A DNA stretch of 64,000 nt from Geobacteraceae bacterium (GTDB lineage: Bacteria > Desulfobacterota > Desulfuromonadia > Geobacterales > Geobacteraceae), in contig WSYB01000025.1 in NCBI GenBank assembly GCA_009773645.1, positions 1 through 64,000 on the forward strand, read 5' to 3'. This document shows positions 22,828 to 32,527 of this stretch, one piece after another. Every line of letters begins with the position of its first letter. Position 1 is the stretch's first letter. Made by a program: the position numbers and the translations under genes. The notes beneath the pieces are model-generated. The model saw nothing but the letters and a program-made list of their open reading frames with translations, did not search any database and was not told the origin of the DNA.

Positions 22828-25095
22828 TCACCCATTCCCATCGATGGTGAAATAGAATGTCGCCCCCTGGTCCTCCTTTCCTTCGGCCCAAACGGTCCCG
22901 CCGTGGCGGTGAACGATGTTCTGGACGATGGCAAGACCCACACCGGTCCCTTCGAACTCTTCGGGTCGATGGAGGCGCTGGAACACCCCGAAGAGCTTGC
23001 TGACATACTTCATGTCGAAACCAACGCCATTATCTCTTACATAATAGGTGGTTCGCCCGGCAACGTCCTTTGCGCCGATCTCGATGCGGGCCAATGGCCT
23101 CTGGCGCGTGTATTTGAACGCATTGGCGATGAGGTTGTGGAATACCTGCCGCAAGAGTACCGGGTCGGCCTGGCAGACGGGAAGGTCGGCAACATGAATA
23201 TCGACCCGGCGGTTTGCCAGTTCGTTCTTCAGGTCGGCCAGAACTTCCTGCACAATGCCGGCGGAATTCACCGGCTGACGGATTAAGGAAAGCAGACTGA
23301 AACGGGAGAAGGCGAGGAGGGCATCGATGAGACGCCCCATCTGGCGGATATTACGGGATATCTGCTGAAGAATTTCCTGCGCCGGTGCGGGTATCGCAGT
23401 TCCGTGGTCCTCGAGGATTATATTCGCATAACCGTCTATGGCCCGCAATGGCGCCCGGAGATCATGGGAAATGGTGTAGGAAAACGATTCGGCGTGCTGG
23501 AGCGCCAACTCCAGCTGGGCAGTCCGTTCGACCACGCGCTGCTCCAGTTCCGTGTTGAGACGGAGGATCTCTTTTTCCGTTTGCACGCGCTCGGTGATGT
23601 CGCGGAAAACGAGAACCACCCCGATGATCGTGCCGTCCCGGTCACATATGGGAGCGCCACTGTCGGCAATGACCAGCTCCCGGCCATCCTTGGAGATCAA
23701 TGCGGTATGATTGGCAAGTTCGACGATGGCGCCTGTCTGAAGGACCTTCTCGACGGGATTCACGCAAAGCTCGCGGGTAATTTCATTGATGATGTGGAAC
23801 ACTTCCTCAAGTGGTCTTCCGGCTGCCTCTTCCTGTGACCAGCCGGTGAGTTTTTCGGATATGTCATTGAGCAGCACCACCCGCCCGGCGTTGTCAGTGG
23901 TGATAACCCCATCGCCGATGCTGCGCAGTGTGACCATAAGCCGCTCTTTTTCATCGAACAGCGCCTTTTCCGCTATCTTCTGGGCCGTTTCCCGCTGCAA
24001 CAGTTTCTCGGCCATCATGTCGAACGTGGAGGCCAGGCGCAAAAACTCCCCTGTTCCCTCCGACATCCCGGTCCGCGCGCGGAGGTCCCCTTCTGCCAGG
24101 CGTTCCGCGGATCTTACCAGAGAATCAACATTCCTCAGGATGGAACGATGGCCGACTACCAGTCCGCCAAGGAGCGCCAGCGCTGTGCCGATGGCCAGCC
24201 CGAACAGGTTATACCGCATGAACCGATCTGCCTGGGCAACGACTGCCTCTTCGGTGATGCTGGCAACCACATACCCGTTACCCGCGCCGGTGGCGCCAAT
24301 CAAGGGCTTGAACGCCGAAAGCCTTTGCATGCCGTCGAACCCGGGGCCGCGGAACGTTCCTTCTCCCTTTGCCCGCAGAATGGCGGCCCAGAATCCCGTT
24401 CGAGAGACATCCTTTCCCACCCAGGCGTCGTGTTTCTTCGTCCTGATCAGAATCGTGCCGTTGCGGTCCAGTATGGTTATCAGCACATCCCGGTTCGGCT
24501 GGGAGGCGGCGACTTGCTTTGCCAATCGCTCCACATCGATTCCCGCCATAATGACGGAACGGACCTTGCCATGGGAATCGAACACCGGGTAACCGCATAC
24601 CAGTGTAGGCTTTCCCGTTGCCTTGCCGAGGGCAAATTCTCCCACCACATAATTCCGGTTCCGGAGGATGCGGGCAAAAAGAGGGCGATCGGCCAGGTTC
24701 AAAGGTTTTCTGAGCGGGATGCCGCTTGCAAAGACATCCCCTCCGGGGACCTTTGCGGCCATAATGTTGATGTATTGCGGGTATTCTGCCAGCAGCCGGG
24801 CGAAGATGACCGATGATTTCACGCCGTCCTGGGCACGGACTTCCGGGTACAGGGTTGCAAGGAGCTTGAGGAGGGGCGGGGTATCCCGCAGGATGAGCTC
24901 TTCATGGTCATTGGCCGCCAGGCGCGCCAGACTGAGGACATCCTGCTGAATCCGGGCAATCTCGCGGTTCCGATATTCCCACCCGACGTAGGTGGAAACA
25001 ACGGTGACGGGAAAAAAGCCGATGAGAATCAGAAAGAGTAATCTCGCACGCAGACTTCGCATGTTCAAGCCGCGAAAAACTCCGATACGCGCCAT
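22828..25095 (-). CDS. membrane CACHE-HAMP-PAS sensor histidine kinase
   Basis: 755 residues from ATG 25095 (GGAGG ten bases upstream; GTG 25104 is an alternative). TM1 at about 14-34, then an extracytoplasmic double-CACHE sensor, TM2 at about 285-305, HAMP (about 306-360), PAS (about 390-505), coiled coil, and HisKA with phosphorylation site YTISHDLRAPLRAI. The ATPase domain has NLIANAFKYT (N box), DNGVGFD (G1) and GTGVGLAIV (G2). It should phosphorylate a response regulator in reply to a periplasmic ligand. No regulator gene is adjacent, so the partner is unknown; the stand-alone receiver at 45858 is one candidate. Confidence 0.93.
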   Translation of the reverse strand: MARIGVFRGLNMRSLRARLLFLILIGFFPVTVVSTYVGWEYRNREIARIQQDVLSLARLAANDHEELILRDTPPLLKLLATLYPEVRAQDGVKSSVIFARLLAEYPQYINIMAAKVPGGDVFASGIPLRKPLNLADRPLFARILRNRNYVVGEFALGKATGKPTLVCGYPVFDSHGKVRSVIMAGIDVERLAKQVAASQPNRDVLITILDRNGTILIRTKKHDAWVGKDVSRTGFWAAILRAKGEGTFRGPGFDGMQRLSAFKPLIGATGAGNGYVVASITEEAVVAQADRFMRYNLFGLAIGTALALLGGLVVGHRSILRNVDSLVRSAERLAEGDLRARTGMSEGTGEFLRLASTFDMMAEKLLQRETAQKIAEKALFDEKERLMVTLRSIGDGVITTDNAGRVVLLNDISEKLTGWSQEEAAGRPLEEVFHIINEITRELCVNPVEKVLQTGAIVELANHTALISKDGRELVIADSGAPICDRDGTIIGVVLVFRDITERVQTEKEILRLNTELEQRVVERTAQLELALQHAESFSYTISHDLRAPLRAIDGYANIILEDHGTAIPAPAQEILQQISRNIRQMGRLIDALLAFSRFSLLSLIRQPVNSAGIVQEVLADLKNELANRRVDIHVADLPVCQADPVLLRQVFHNLIANAFKYTRQRPLARIEIGAKDVAGRTTYYVRDNGVGFDMKYVSKLFGVFQRLHRPEEFEGTGVGLAIVQNIVHRHGGTVWAEGKEDQGATFYFTIDGNG

Positions 25096-25237
25096 TTCTG
25101 TCACGCCTCCGGGGAAAGATGCCGTATTTTTCCAGATGCCTCATGCTGCGCACAACTGCCGCCTGGGCGAAACATTCAGGATACCGTCAGGGAACGGGAA
25201 TCTGGATCAAACGTGATACGCAGGGAAAGATTAGTAA

Positions 25238-25300
25238 ACCGGGCGGGTAAAGTCAAACATTTTCAGAGTTTTCTAAGGTTTGCCGTAAGCCCCGCCCGGT
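25238..25300. other. 10-bp GC-rich inverted repeat pair
   Basis: ACCGGGCGGG and CCCGCCCGGT are separated by 43 bases in the gap between the SrkA stop and the histidine kinase start. This may be a stem ending the srkA transcript. Weak evidence. Confidence 0.35.
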
Positions 25301-25320
25301 AATTCTCGGAATTACTGCGG

Positions 25321-26307
25321 TCACCGCAGCTCCAGCGGCGGCTCTGCGAGGGCCGCAAGTTGTTCGCGCAGTTGGAGGATATGCTCACCCCAGTAGCGCA
25401 CGGTGTTGAACCAGGGGAATGTGCTGGGGAACATCGGGTCTTCCCAGCGGCTGGCCAGCCATGCACAGTAGTGGAGCATGCGCAGAGCGCGCAGGGCTTC
25501 GATCAGGCGCAACTCGCGCGGCTGGAAGTCGCAGAACTCGCTGTAGCCTTCGATAAGCGCGTCCAACTGGGCAATCTGGCGCGGCCGCTCGCCGGAGAGC
25601 ATCATCCACAGATCCTGCACCGCCGGCGCCATGCGCGCGTCGTCGAAATCTACGAAATGCGGCGCGTCGTCGCGCCACAGGATGTTGCCGGTATGACAGT
25701 CGCCATGGGTCCGGATGTAGCGGATCGGCCCGGCCTCGGCAAGGCACGCATCGATCTCCTCCAGCAGTTGGCCGGTCACGGCCGTATAGCTATCACGGTA
25801 CTCCGCCGGGATGAAGCGCTCGCGGATCAGGGCCACGCATGCATGACCGAAGCTTTGGCTGTCAAGGGCGGGCCGGTGCACAAAAGATCGCACGGAGCCT
25901 ACACGGTGGATACGGCCGAGCATGCGGCCGAGGATCAGCAGGTTGTCCAGGTTGTCGAACTCCGGGGCGTGGCCACCCTGTCGCGGGTAGAGGGCAAAAC
26001 GAAATCCGCCATGGCGAAAGAGACTCTCACCGGCGACGTTCATAATTGGCGCCACCACCGGCAGCTCATGTTCGGCCAGTTCGAGGCAGAACCGGTGTTC
26101 CTCGATGATCTGCGCGTCGCTCCAGCGTCCGGGGCGATAGAACTTGGCAATGAGCGGCTGACCGTCCTCAATGCCGACTTGGTAGACGCGGTTCTCGTAG
26201 CTGTTCAGAGCAAAGGTGCGGCAGTCGCAGCGAAACCCCTGGCTCTCGACGGCGTCCATGATGAAGCTGGGGGTGAGGGTCTGAAAAGGGTGCGGGCTCT
26301 CGGGCAT
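25321..26307 (-). CDS. srkA: stress response kinase A (YihE/RdoA)
   Basis: 328 residues, full family length. SYENRVYQVGIEDGQPLIAK holds the ATP-binding lysine region; THGDCHTGNIL is the catalytic Brenner loop and FVDFDDARMAP the metal-binding DFD motif of the choline kinase-like fold. The E. coli homologue is a Ser/Thr kinase that limits stress-induced cell death. It is monocistronic. The start is the first ATG; no strong ribosome site is seen. Confidence 0.93.
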   Translation of the reverse strand: MPESPHPFQTLTPSFIMDAVESQGFRCDCRTFALNSYENRVYQVGIEDGQPLIAKFYRPGRWSDAQIIEEHRFCLELAEHELPVVAPIMNVAGESLFRHGGFRFALYPRQGGHAPEFDNLDNLLILGRMLGRIHRVGSVRSFVHRPALDSQSFGHACVALIRERFIPAEYRDSYTAVTGQLLEEIDACLAEAGPIRYIRTHGDCHTGNILWRDDAPHFVDFDDARMAPAVQDLWMMLSGERPRQIAQLDALIEGYSEFCDFQPRELRLIEALRALRMLHYCAWLASRWEDPMFPSTFPWFNTVRYWGEHILQLREQLAALAEPPLELR

Positions 26308-26471
26308 GGGTCGTTATTCTCGCAAATGGTTCAGGTTGTTACGGAGTGGTGTCAGCATACCACCAATCGCGGCAGGAACCAAGGAGAAGTACAGGAGCCG
26401 GTTGTTGCATCCGGGCAGCGCGATGATATGCTGTAATAAAAATGACGGAAATGGTTCGTAATGGAGGAAGC

Positions 26472-27635
26472 ATGAAACGAAGCGGCTCCAGCTCCATTGT
26501 GCGGGAAGTCATGATGGATTTTGCCGAGCGGACCGGCCTTGTTTACTCCGGCAAAACCCCGCGCCGCTACCTGTGGACGGATGCGTTCGCGGTATGCAAC
26601 TTCCTCGAACTTTTCCGGCAGACCCATGACGAAACCTGCCGGGACCTCGCACTGCGTCTCGTCGACCAGGTTCATCACGTCCTCGGCCGGCATCGCGATG
26701 ACGACACGCGGACCGGTTGGATCAGTGGTCTCGGCGAGGAGGAGGGAGAGCGGCATCCGACGGCGGGAGGATTGCGGATCGGGAAGACGGTGAACGAACG
26801 CGGGCCCGATGAGCCGTCGGACGAACGCCTGGAATGGGACCGTGACGGGCAGTACTACCATTACCTGACTAAGTGGATGCACGCGCTAAACCGCGTCAGC
26901 CGGGTCACCGGCGATCCGGCCTATGCGGGATGGGGGATAGAGCTGGCGCGGACCGCACATCACCGTTTCACCCATGTACCGCCGTGGGAGAACCGAAAAA
27001 GGATCTACTGGAAGATGAGCATCGATCTCAGCCGCCCCCTCGTCCACTCCATGGGTCAGCACGACCCCCTCGACGGTCTCGTCACCTACGGCGAATTGCA
27101 GGCGACGGCAGCGGCGTTCGGACTCGCCGGCCTTGATACCGAGATCGCAGACATGGCAGAGATGTGCCGGGGAAAGAGCTGGGCAACGGGCGACCCTCTC
27201 GGCATCGGCGGTCTCCTGTTCGACGCCTGGAGAATGGCCCAGTTGATCGGTAGAGGAACCGTCGGTTACGCGAACCTTCTGGAAGAGGTCCTCGATGCCG
27301 CCCTGCGCGGCCTGGAATCATTTGCGGAATACAACCCCCTGGGACTTCCCGCCGGTCAACGTCTTGCGTTCCGCGAACTCGGGCTGTCGATCGGGCTGAA
27401 AGCTGCCGGGAAGATGCAGGACTGGCTCGGGAACGACGCAGGCTTTAGCGGCCGGAAAGGTTCACTTCGGCAACGGATCGAAGCCCTCATGGGGAATGTG
27501 CCGCTCGGGGAAACCATCGAAAGTTTCTGGATGGAGAGGGAAAACAGGGAAGCCGCCAGTTGGAAGGAACACCGGGAGATCAACATGGTGATGCTTGCCA
27601 CGAGCCTGGCTCCCGACGGGTTTCTGACGATTTGA
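26472..27635 (+). CDS. conserved protein, probable (alpha/alpha) toroid fold
   Basis: 387 residues from ATG 26472, with GGAGGAAGC directly upstream. It is helix-rich, with repeated aromatic/acidic motifs (RRYLWTDAFAVCNFLELF, DGQYYHYLTKWMHALNRV, WENRKRIYWKMSIDLSRP, HSMGQHDPLDG) that look like an alpha/alpha-barrel of the kind found in glycosidase-like or epimerase-like proteins. I do not recognise catalytic residues, and no neighbour suggests a pathway. It is not secreted. GC content fits the backbone. Confidence 0.65.
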   Translation: MKRSGSSSIVREVMMDFAERTGLVYSGKTPRRYLWTDAFAVCNFLELFRQTHDETCRDLALRLVDQVHHVLGRHRDDDTRTGWISGLGEEEGERHPTAGGLRIGKTVNERGPDEPSDERLEWDRDGQYYHYLTKWMHALNRVSRVTGDPAYAGWGIELARTAHHRFTHVPPWENRKRIYWKMSIDLSRPLVHSMGQHDPLDGLVTYGELQATAAAFGLAGLDTEIADMAEMCRGKSWATGDPLGIGGLLFDAWRMAQLIGRGTVGYANLLEEVLDAALRGLESFAEYNPLGLPAGQRLAFRELGLSIGLKAAGKMQDWLGNDAGFSGRKGSLRQRIEALMGNVPLGETIESFWMERENREAASWKEHREINMVMLATSLAPDGFLTI

Positions 27636-27765
27636 GCCGGGAACGCCGGTGAAAAACGACTTTTGACGTTCACACGCATGACCGCCCCTCTTCCCCAGAA
27701 CGTCCCGTCTTCCCCCTCATCGCCAGAGGGGAAAAAGCGCCGACCCCGTGATCATCCCTTCTTGT

Positions 27766-27779
27766 AATTTATGTAAATT
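27766..27779. promoter_or_regulatory. operator-like palindrome upstream of the DUF4143 promoter
   Basis: AATTTA-TG-TAAATT is a perfect inverted repeat ending ten bases before the -35 box, a position suited to a regulator. Confidence 0.4.
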
Positions 27780-27789
27780 GTAAAAGTTT

Positions 27790-27817
27790 TTGACAATCTG
27801 CATAAACAGTGTATGCT
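27790..27817 (+). promoter_or_regulatory. sigma70-type promoter giving a probable leaderless mRNA
   Basis: TTGACA (27790) and TATGCT (27812) have 16-base spacing. The start codon at 27824 is only seven bases past the -10 box, where transcription would begin, and no ribosome site exists. Confidence 0.6.
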
Positions 27818-27823
27818 TCGATC

Positions 27824-28990
27824 ATGATTGCACGAGACGCCGAAGAAACCATCCGAACCCTTTTGCGCGGTTTTCCCATCGTCACCATAACCGGGCCGCG
27901 CCAATCGGGAAAGACAACCATCGCCAAGGCCATCTTTGCAGGCAAGCCTTATGCCTCGCTGGAAGACCCGGACCTTCGCCTCTCCGCGCAAGATGACCCT
28001 CGCACGTTTCTGGAGCGTTTTCCCGATGGCGCGGTTCTCGACGAGGTCCAACGCTGTCCCGAGCTGTTCTCCTACCTCCAGACGCGTGTCGATGCCGATG
28101 GCCGCATGGGGCTCTACATTCTGACCGGCTCACAGCAGTTCGGCCTCTTGTCGGGTATCACCCAGTCGCTCGCGGGCAGAACCTCCTTTGTGGAGCTTCT
28201 GCCCTTCTCGTTCCAGGAACTGGCAAGGGCCGACAGATTGCCGGCACAGGCCGATACCCTGCTTCACACCGGATGCTATCCGCCACTCCATGACCGGAAC
28301 CTGACGCCTCGCGCCTGGTTCAGCGCGTACGTTACCGCCTATATCGAACGGGACGTGCGGCAGATGCTACGGATACAGGAACTGGAGACGTTCCAGCGTT
28401 TCGTGCGCCTCTGCGCCGGAAGGACCGGGCAACTGCTCAATCTATCATCGCTCGCAACAGAGTGCGGTATAACCCACAACACGGCCAAGGCCTGGATATC
28501 GGTGCTTGAGGCAAGCTATATCATCTTCCTGCTCCGGCCCCATCATGCAAACTTCAACAAGCGCCTGGTAAAATCCCCCAAACTCTACTTTTACGACGTG
28601 GGCCTTGTTTCGTGGCTTTTGGGCATCCAGACACCGGAACAGATCGAGACGCACCCTTTGCGGGGCAATATCTTTGAAACCTGTGTGATTGCGGAACTGG
28701 TTAAATCCCGCCTGAACCGGGGCGAACGGCCTGACCTCTTCTTCTGGCGCGACAGCAACGGCAACGAGGTTGACGTTATCGCCGAGAAAGGGACAAGGCT
28801 CATGCCAGTGGAGATAAAATCAGGGAAGACCGTTACGCGGGAAGCCTTTGCCGGGCTGAAAAAGTGGCGGGCTCTGGCAAAAGATGTCTCCATGGAGCCG
28901 GTCCTGATCTACGGCGGCAGCGAGAGTTATCGGCAGGGCGAAGTGCGAGTGGTTGGATGGAGAGATGCGGGAAAAGTGCTTTTGGCGTGA
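27824..28990 (+). CDS. DUF4143-type AAA ATPase
   Basis: 388 residues, complete. Walker A GPRQSGKTT and Walker B-like VLDEVQRCPELF form the N-terminal ATPase, ILTGSQQFGLL is the sensor 1 region, and the C-terminal DUF4143 part has a wHTH-like segment (LATECGITHNTAKAWISVL) and a PD-(D/E)XK-like core (NEVDVIAEKGTRLMPVEIKSG). Members sit in mobile or defence regions and are thought to act on nucleic acid; no precise role is known. ATG 27824 is chosen over 27809 because the latter falls in the promoter. A decayed relative is at 3956-4369. Confidence 0.9.
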   Translation: MIARDAEETIRTLLRGFPIVTITGPRQSGKTTIAKAIFAGKPYASLEDPDLRLSAQDDPRTFLERFPDGAVLDEVQRCPELFSYLQTRVDADGRMGLYILTGSQQFGLLSGITQSLAGRTSFVELLPFSFQELARADRLPAQADTLLHTGCYPPLHDRNLTPRAWFSAYVTAYIERDVRQMLRIQELETFQRFVRLCAGRTGQLLNLSSLATECGITHNTAKAWISVLEASYIIFLLRPHHANFNKRLVKSPKLYFYDVGLVSWLLGIQTPEQIETHPLRGNIFETCVIAELVKSRLNRGERPDLFFWRDSNGNEVDVIAEKGTRLMPVEIKSGKTVTREAFAGLKKWRALAKDVSMEPVLIYGGSESYRQGEVRVVGWRDAGKVLLA

Positions 28991-29328
28991 ATGGAAAGGA
29001 TTGAAGTGGGGGCGGCGGCGGGATTCACGCTCCATTTGCCTTCCTTCCTCTTCGGTTGTCCGGCATACTCCCCTTGCGGGAAGAAAACGCAGGGCCTCCC
29101 AGGTTCCCGCATAATCCCAATGTCAGACATGCCAAGGTCTCCGACCCCGAGGAAGTGAACATCTCCTTGCCATTAACGGTGATGCCATGTTGACTTCCAC
29201 TCTAAGAACAGTGTCGTCCTTCCCGTTGACCCTCATTTCGGGGCTCAATCCCTTCAGCCTTGCGGTTTTCTCCCACCCTGCGGCTTAATGAGTGTTCATT
29301 CCAGTGGATATTTGGGCCGAATTCTGGT
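28991..29328. other. intergenic region, nothing recognised
   Basis: 338 bases between the DUF4143 gene and the broken AlbA_2 gene. No persuasive reading frame, RNA or repeat was seen; it is probably decayed sequence. Confidence 0.4.
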
Positions 29329-30706
29329 ATGAAAGATCAATTTAGCAATCCGGATAACCTGCGAAAAATAATGATGAATTTTCATGAGACCGAAACCGTT
29401 GAACTGAAGAAATCCACCTCAGAGTTGAAAGAGGGGGTGACCGCCCTTGTAGACAATGCTGAACAAACATCAGCGGGCTGAACTATGGTTCGGCATCAAG
29501 AATGACGGCACGGTAGTGGGCCAGCAGGTTTCCGAGAAGACGATCCGCGACATCTCCAAGGCGATTGCCGACCACATTGAGCCTAAAATCTATCCTGTTA
29601 TCGAGCAGGTAACGGTTGATTCCAAACAGTGCATCAAGGTGCAGGTCGAAGGCAAGGAATATCCCTACTATGCCTATGGCCGGGCTTATATCCGGGTCGG
29701 CGATGAAGACCGGCAGTTGAGCGCCAGAGAACTTGAAAACCTGATCCTGTCAAAGAACCGTGATCGGCTCCGCTGGGATACGGAGGTTTGCGACAAGGCA
29801 ACCTTTGACGATATCGGCTCGGGCAAGCTGAAGTCATTCCTGAAGCTCTGCGGTCTCAAGTTCGACACCATTCCCAACTCCCTCGAAAAGCTGAACCTCA
29901 TCAAGGACGGCAAGCTGTTGAATGCCGCCGTGCTCTGTTTTGCCCGCAAGCCGGAGAGGTTCTTTCCCAATGCCCGGCTGCGTTGTGCCGTATTCGGGAC
30001 GATGGACACCACCGTCACCCTGGACATGAAGGACTTCTACGGCGATGTCTTTGCCCTGATCAGCAAGGCTGAAGAATACATTCTGGAACACATCAACATC
30101 GGTATGCGACTTGAGGGACTTTTGCGGGTGGATGTCCCCGAGATAGACCGTGAGGCGTTCCGAGAGGCAATCATCAACGCCTTCTGCCACCGGGACTATC
30201 GGGAGTACGATTCGGTCAACATTGCCATCTTCAAGGATCGGGTGGAGATCAGGAGCCCAGGTCTGCTTTATGGTGGGCTGACCATCGACACCATCAGGAA
30301 GAAGATGGTATCCGCCCGGAGAAATGAGCTGCTGGCGGAGCTGTTCCAGCGCAGTCACCGGATCGAAAAGTGGGGCCGTGGCATCAAGATGATCCTGGAG
30401 CGGGAACCAGCAACTGAGTTCGAAGAAGTGGGGTCGGTGCAGTTTGTTGCCACGTTCAAGCGGAAAAGCCTTGAGTTGCCGGCAGAAGTTTTACCGGGAA
30501 CCACTACCCAGAAAACGTCGGTGAAAACGTCGGTGAAAATTCTGGAGGCGATTCGTCAGAACAGCAGGATTACGATTCCGGAGTTGGCCGTATTTGCAGG
30601 CGTAACAGAACGATCAGTAGAACGAAACATCCGGCAGTTGCAGCTTGAGAATCGCCTTCGTCGTGTCGGGCCGGATAAGGGTGGGCATTGGGAGATCGTC
30701 GAGTAA
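29329..30706 (+). pseudogene. AlbA_2 (Schlafen-like) ATP-binding/wHTH protein, frameshifted
   Basis: The first 44 codons (from ATG 29329, including ETETVELKKSTSELKEGV) match the start of AlbA_2 regulators and then run into a stop at 29481. The second frame resumes at 29456 with MLNKHQRAELWFGIKNDGTV, the segment that should follow directly, so one extra base near 29447-29455 breaks the gene. The remainder (416 codons) is intact: AlbA_2 domain, RecG-like ATPase-related middle (FREAIINAFCHRDYREYD, HRIEKWGRGIKMIL) and a C-terminal wHTH (ITIPELAVFAGVTERSVERN). The family is frequent in defence islands and near restriction genes. A downstream restart at 29456 could still give a near-complete protein. 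Confidence 0.75.
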
Positions 30707-30818
30707 GAATATTTTGGGGGCTCTCCTTGAATTGGAAATGGTCCTTTGTCGATAGACCCCGGATTCCTTCGTAACAACCAAGGCAGCTTGGGTTTCTGAA
30801 GCAAGATAAGGAGGTTTA

Positions 30819-31154
30819 ATGCCACCGGAAGGATTTGTCTGCAAGCAGTGCGGCCACTGTTGCCTGAACCTCGGCGCGTACCAGACTTGTGCCACAGAGG
30901 AAGATATCGCCTTGTGGGAGGAGAACGGACGGGATGACATCCTCAATTGGGTCGTTGAGGTGGCGCCGGAGGTCTATGACATCTGGATGCATCCACAGAC
31001 CGGTGACTATGTCAGCCGCTGCCCGTGGCTCCGCAAGCTGCCGCGGCAGGAGAAGTATATCTGCCGGATTCAGGCGCTGAAACTGGAGATATGCAGGGAT
31101 TATCCGGTATCGAAGGAGCATGCCGAGAAAACCGGATGCCCGGGGTTCGGGTAA
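30819..31154 (+). CDS. YkgJ-family cysteine cluster protein
   Basis: 111 residues with the family's CKQCGHCC start (residues 8-15), then RCPWL, CRIQALKLEIC and a late CPGF, eight or more cysteines placed to bind zinc or an iron-sulfur cluster. No function is established. AAGGAGG precedes the ATG. It lies among accessory genes, but its base composition fits the backbone. Confidence 0.85.
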   Translation: MPPEGFVCKQCGHCCLNLGAYQTCATEEDIALWEENGRDDILNWVVEVAPEVYDIWMHPQTGDYVSRCPWLRKLPRQEKYICRIQALKLEICRDYPVSKEHAEKTGCPGFG

Positions 31155-31228
31155 GGCGGCGGGAGCCGTTCACTTTGGTTGATTGGTTGATTGATAAGGA
31201 GGAAAATTTTATGGAATGGCAGAAAGTC

Positions 31229-31287
31229 AAACCCGACCCCGTGATTTTCCCCCGTGATTTTCCCAAACCCGACCCCGTGATTTTCCC
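31229..31287. repeat. 23-bp direct repeats at the hsdR breakpoint
   Basis: Two identical 23-base units (31229-31251 and 31265-31287; core GACCCCGTGATTTTCCC) flank a partial third copy. A related CCGACCCCGTGAT also occurs at about 27740. Sequence homologous to hsdR begins immediately after the second unit. Confidence 0.75.
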
Positions 31288-31289
31288 TT

Positions 31290-32527
31290 CGGGTGGTCAT
31301 CGTCTGCGCCATGTGGCTGACCGGCTTCGACGTCAAGTGTCTCGCCACCCTTTACCTGGACAAGCCGATGAAGGGGCACACCCTGATGCAGGCCATCGCC
31401 CGTGTGAACAGGGTCGGCGGCGGCAAGAAGAACGGGCTGATCATCGACTACAACGGCATGCTGAAGAGCCTGCGCAAGGCCTTGGCAACCTTCGCCCAAG
31501 GGGATCGGAAGCGAAAAGACGAGGAAGTTCTGCGCGACGACACCGAGGCGCTGGCCGAATATGGCCAGTCGATCCGCGGGGTGCAGGATTATCTGGCAGG
31601 CTTCGGCTTCAACCTCGACGAACTGATCGCCGCCAGCGGCTTCGACAAGCAGGCGCTGATCCTGCGGGCGGTGAACACGGTCAGCGAAACTGACGAGCGC
31701 CGGAAGACCTTTGAAGTGATGGTGGAGGATGTGTCAGCACGGCTGCGGGGTATATTCCCCCATCCGGGGCTGTACGAGTACGACTGGCAGGAAAACGCGA
31801 TCTCAGCCATCTACAACCGGTTGCAGGAGAGCCGGGAGACGCCGGATGTGAGCGAGATGCTGCAAGCGCTGTATGACGTGGTGGACACGGCAGTAGCCAC
31901 TGAGTCGCCGGTCGTCATGGAGCCATCGGTCCGCTATGAGTTGACCAGAATAGACATCACCCGCCTGCAGGCGGAGTTCGAGCGCAATTGTCCCAACATC
32001 AAGGTGCTTAACCTGCGGGAAAAGATCGAGCAGCGGCTGGAGGCGATGATCGCCCGCAATCCGACCCGCGTTGACCTGTACGAGCGCTACCTGGAGATCG
32101 TGGCCGAGTACAACAAGGACAAGGATGCCGCCGAGGTGCAGAAGGTCATGGATGATCTGTTCAGCTTCAACGACAACCTCAATCAGGAAGAGCGCCGCTA
32201 CCTCCGGAAGGGACTCGACAATGAGGACAAGCTGGCCGTGTTTGACTTATTGCAGAAGGACAGCTTGACCCGGCCCGAACGGGAGCGGATCAAGGAGGTG
32301 GCCAAGGAACTGCTGGACAAGCTGCTTTCAGGCAAGCTCCAGATCGACATTGGCGGGAAAAGGCCACGGCCCAGGCCCAGGTCAAGGCGGAGATCATCAA
32401 GCATCTTTTCACGAACCTGCCGGCAGGTGTGTACCCTCCCGATGAGATCACGTCCAAGGCCGACCTGGTTTTTGCCCATCTCTATCAGACCGGGATCGGG
32501 GCGGGTGGGTCGCAGATGTATCATTGA
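31290..32527 (+). pseudogene. hsdR: type I restriction subunit HsdR, C-terminal remnant
   Basis: Only the last part of HsdR is left: helicase motif V/VI region ([31 protein letters not shown]) and the helical C-terminal domain. The endonuclease and the first helicase motifs are missing. Near 32352 one base is lost: in the other frame the coding sense continues as [20 protein letters not shown] and ends with MYH at TGA 32525-32527. Restoring a C in GAC-ATTGG would rejoin the frames. The open frame instead runs to 32582 with an Arg/Pro-rich nonsense tail. No hsdM or hsdS is present. The gene cannot encode an active enzyme. Confidence 0.85.

Noticed and set aside
31025-31693. Alternative frame through the YkgJ end and the hsdR remnant, starting MEWQKVKPDP at 31211 with a good ribosome site
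   Set aside because: After the 23-bp repeats it reads hsdR in the wrong frame and becomes Arg/Pro-rich; at most the first codons of a lost gene.
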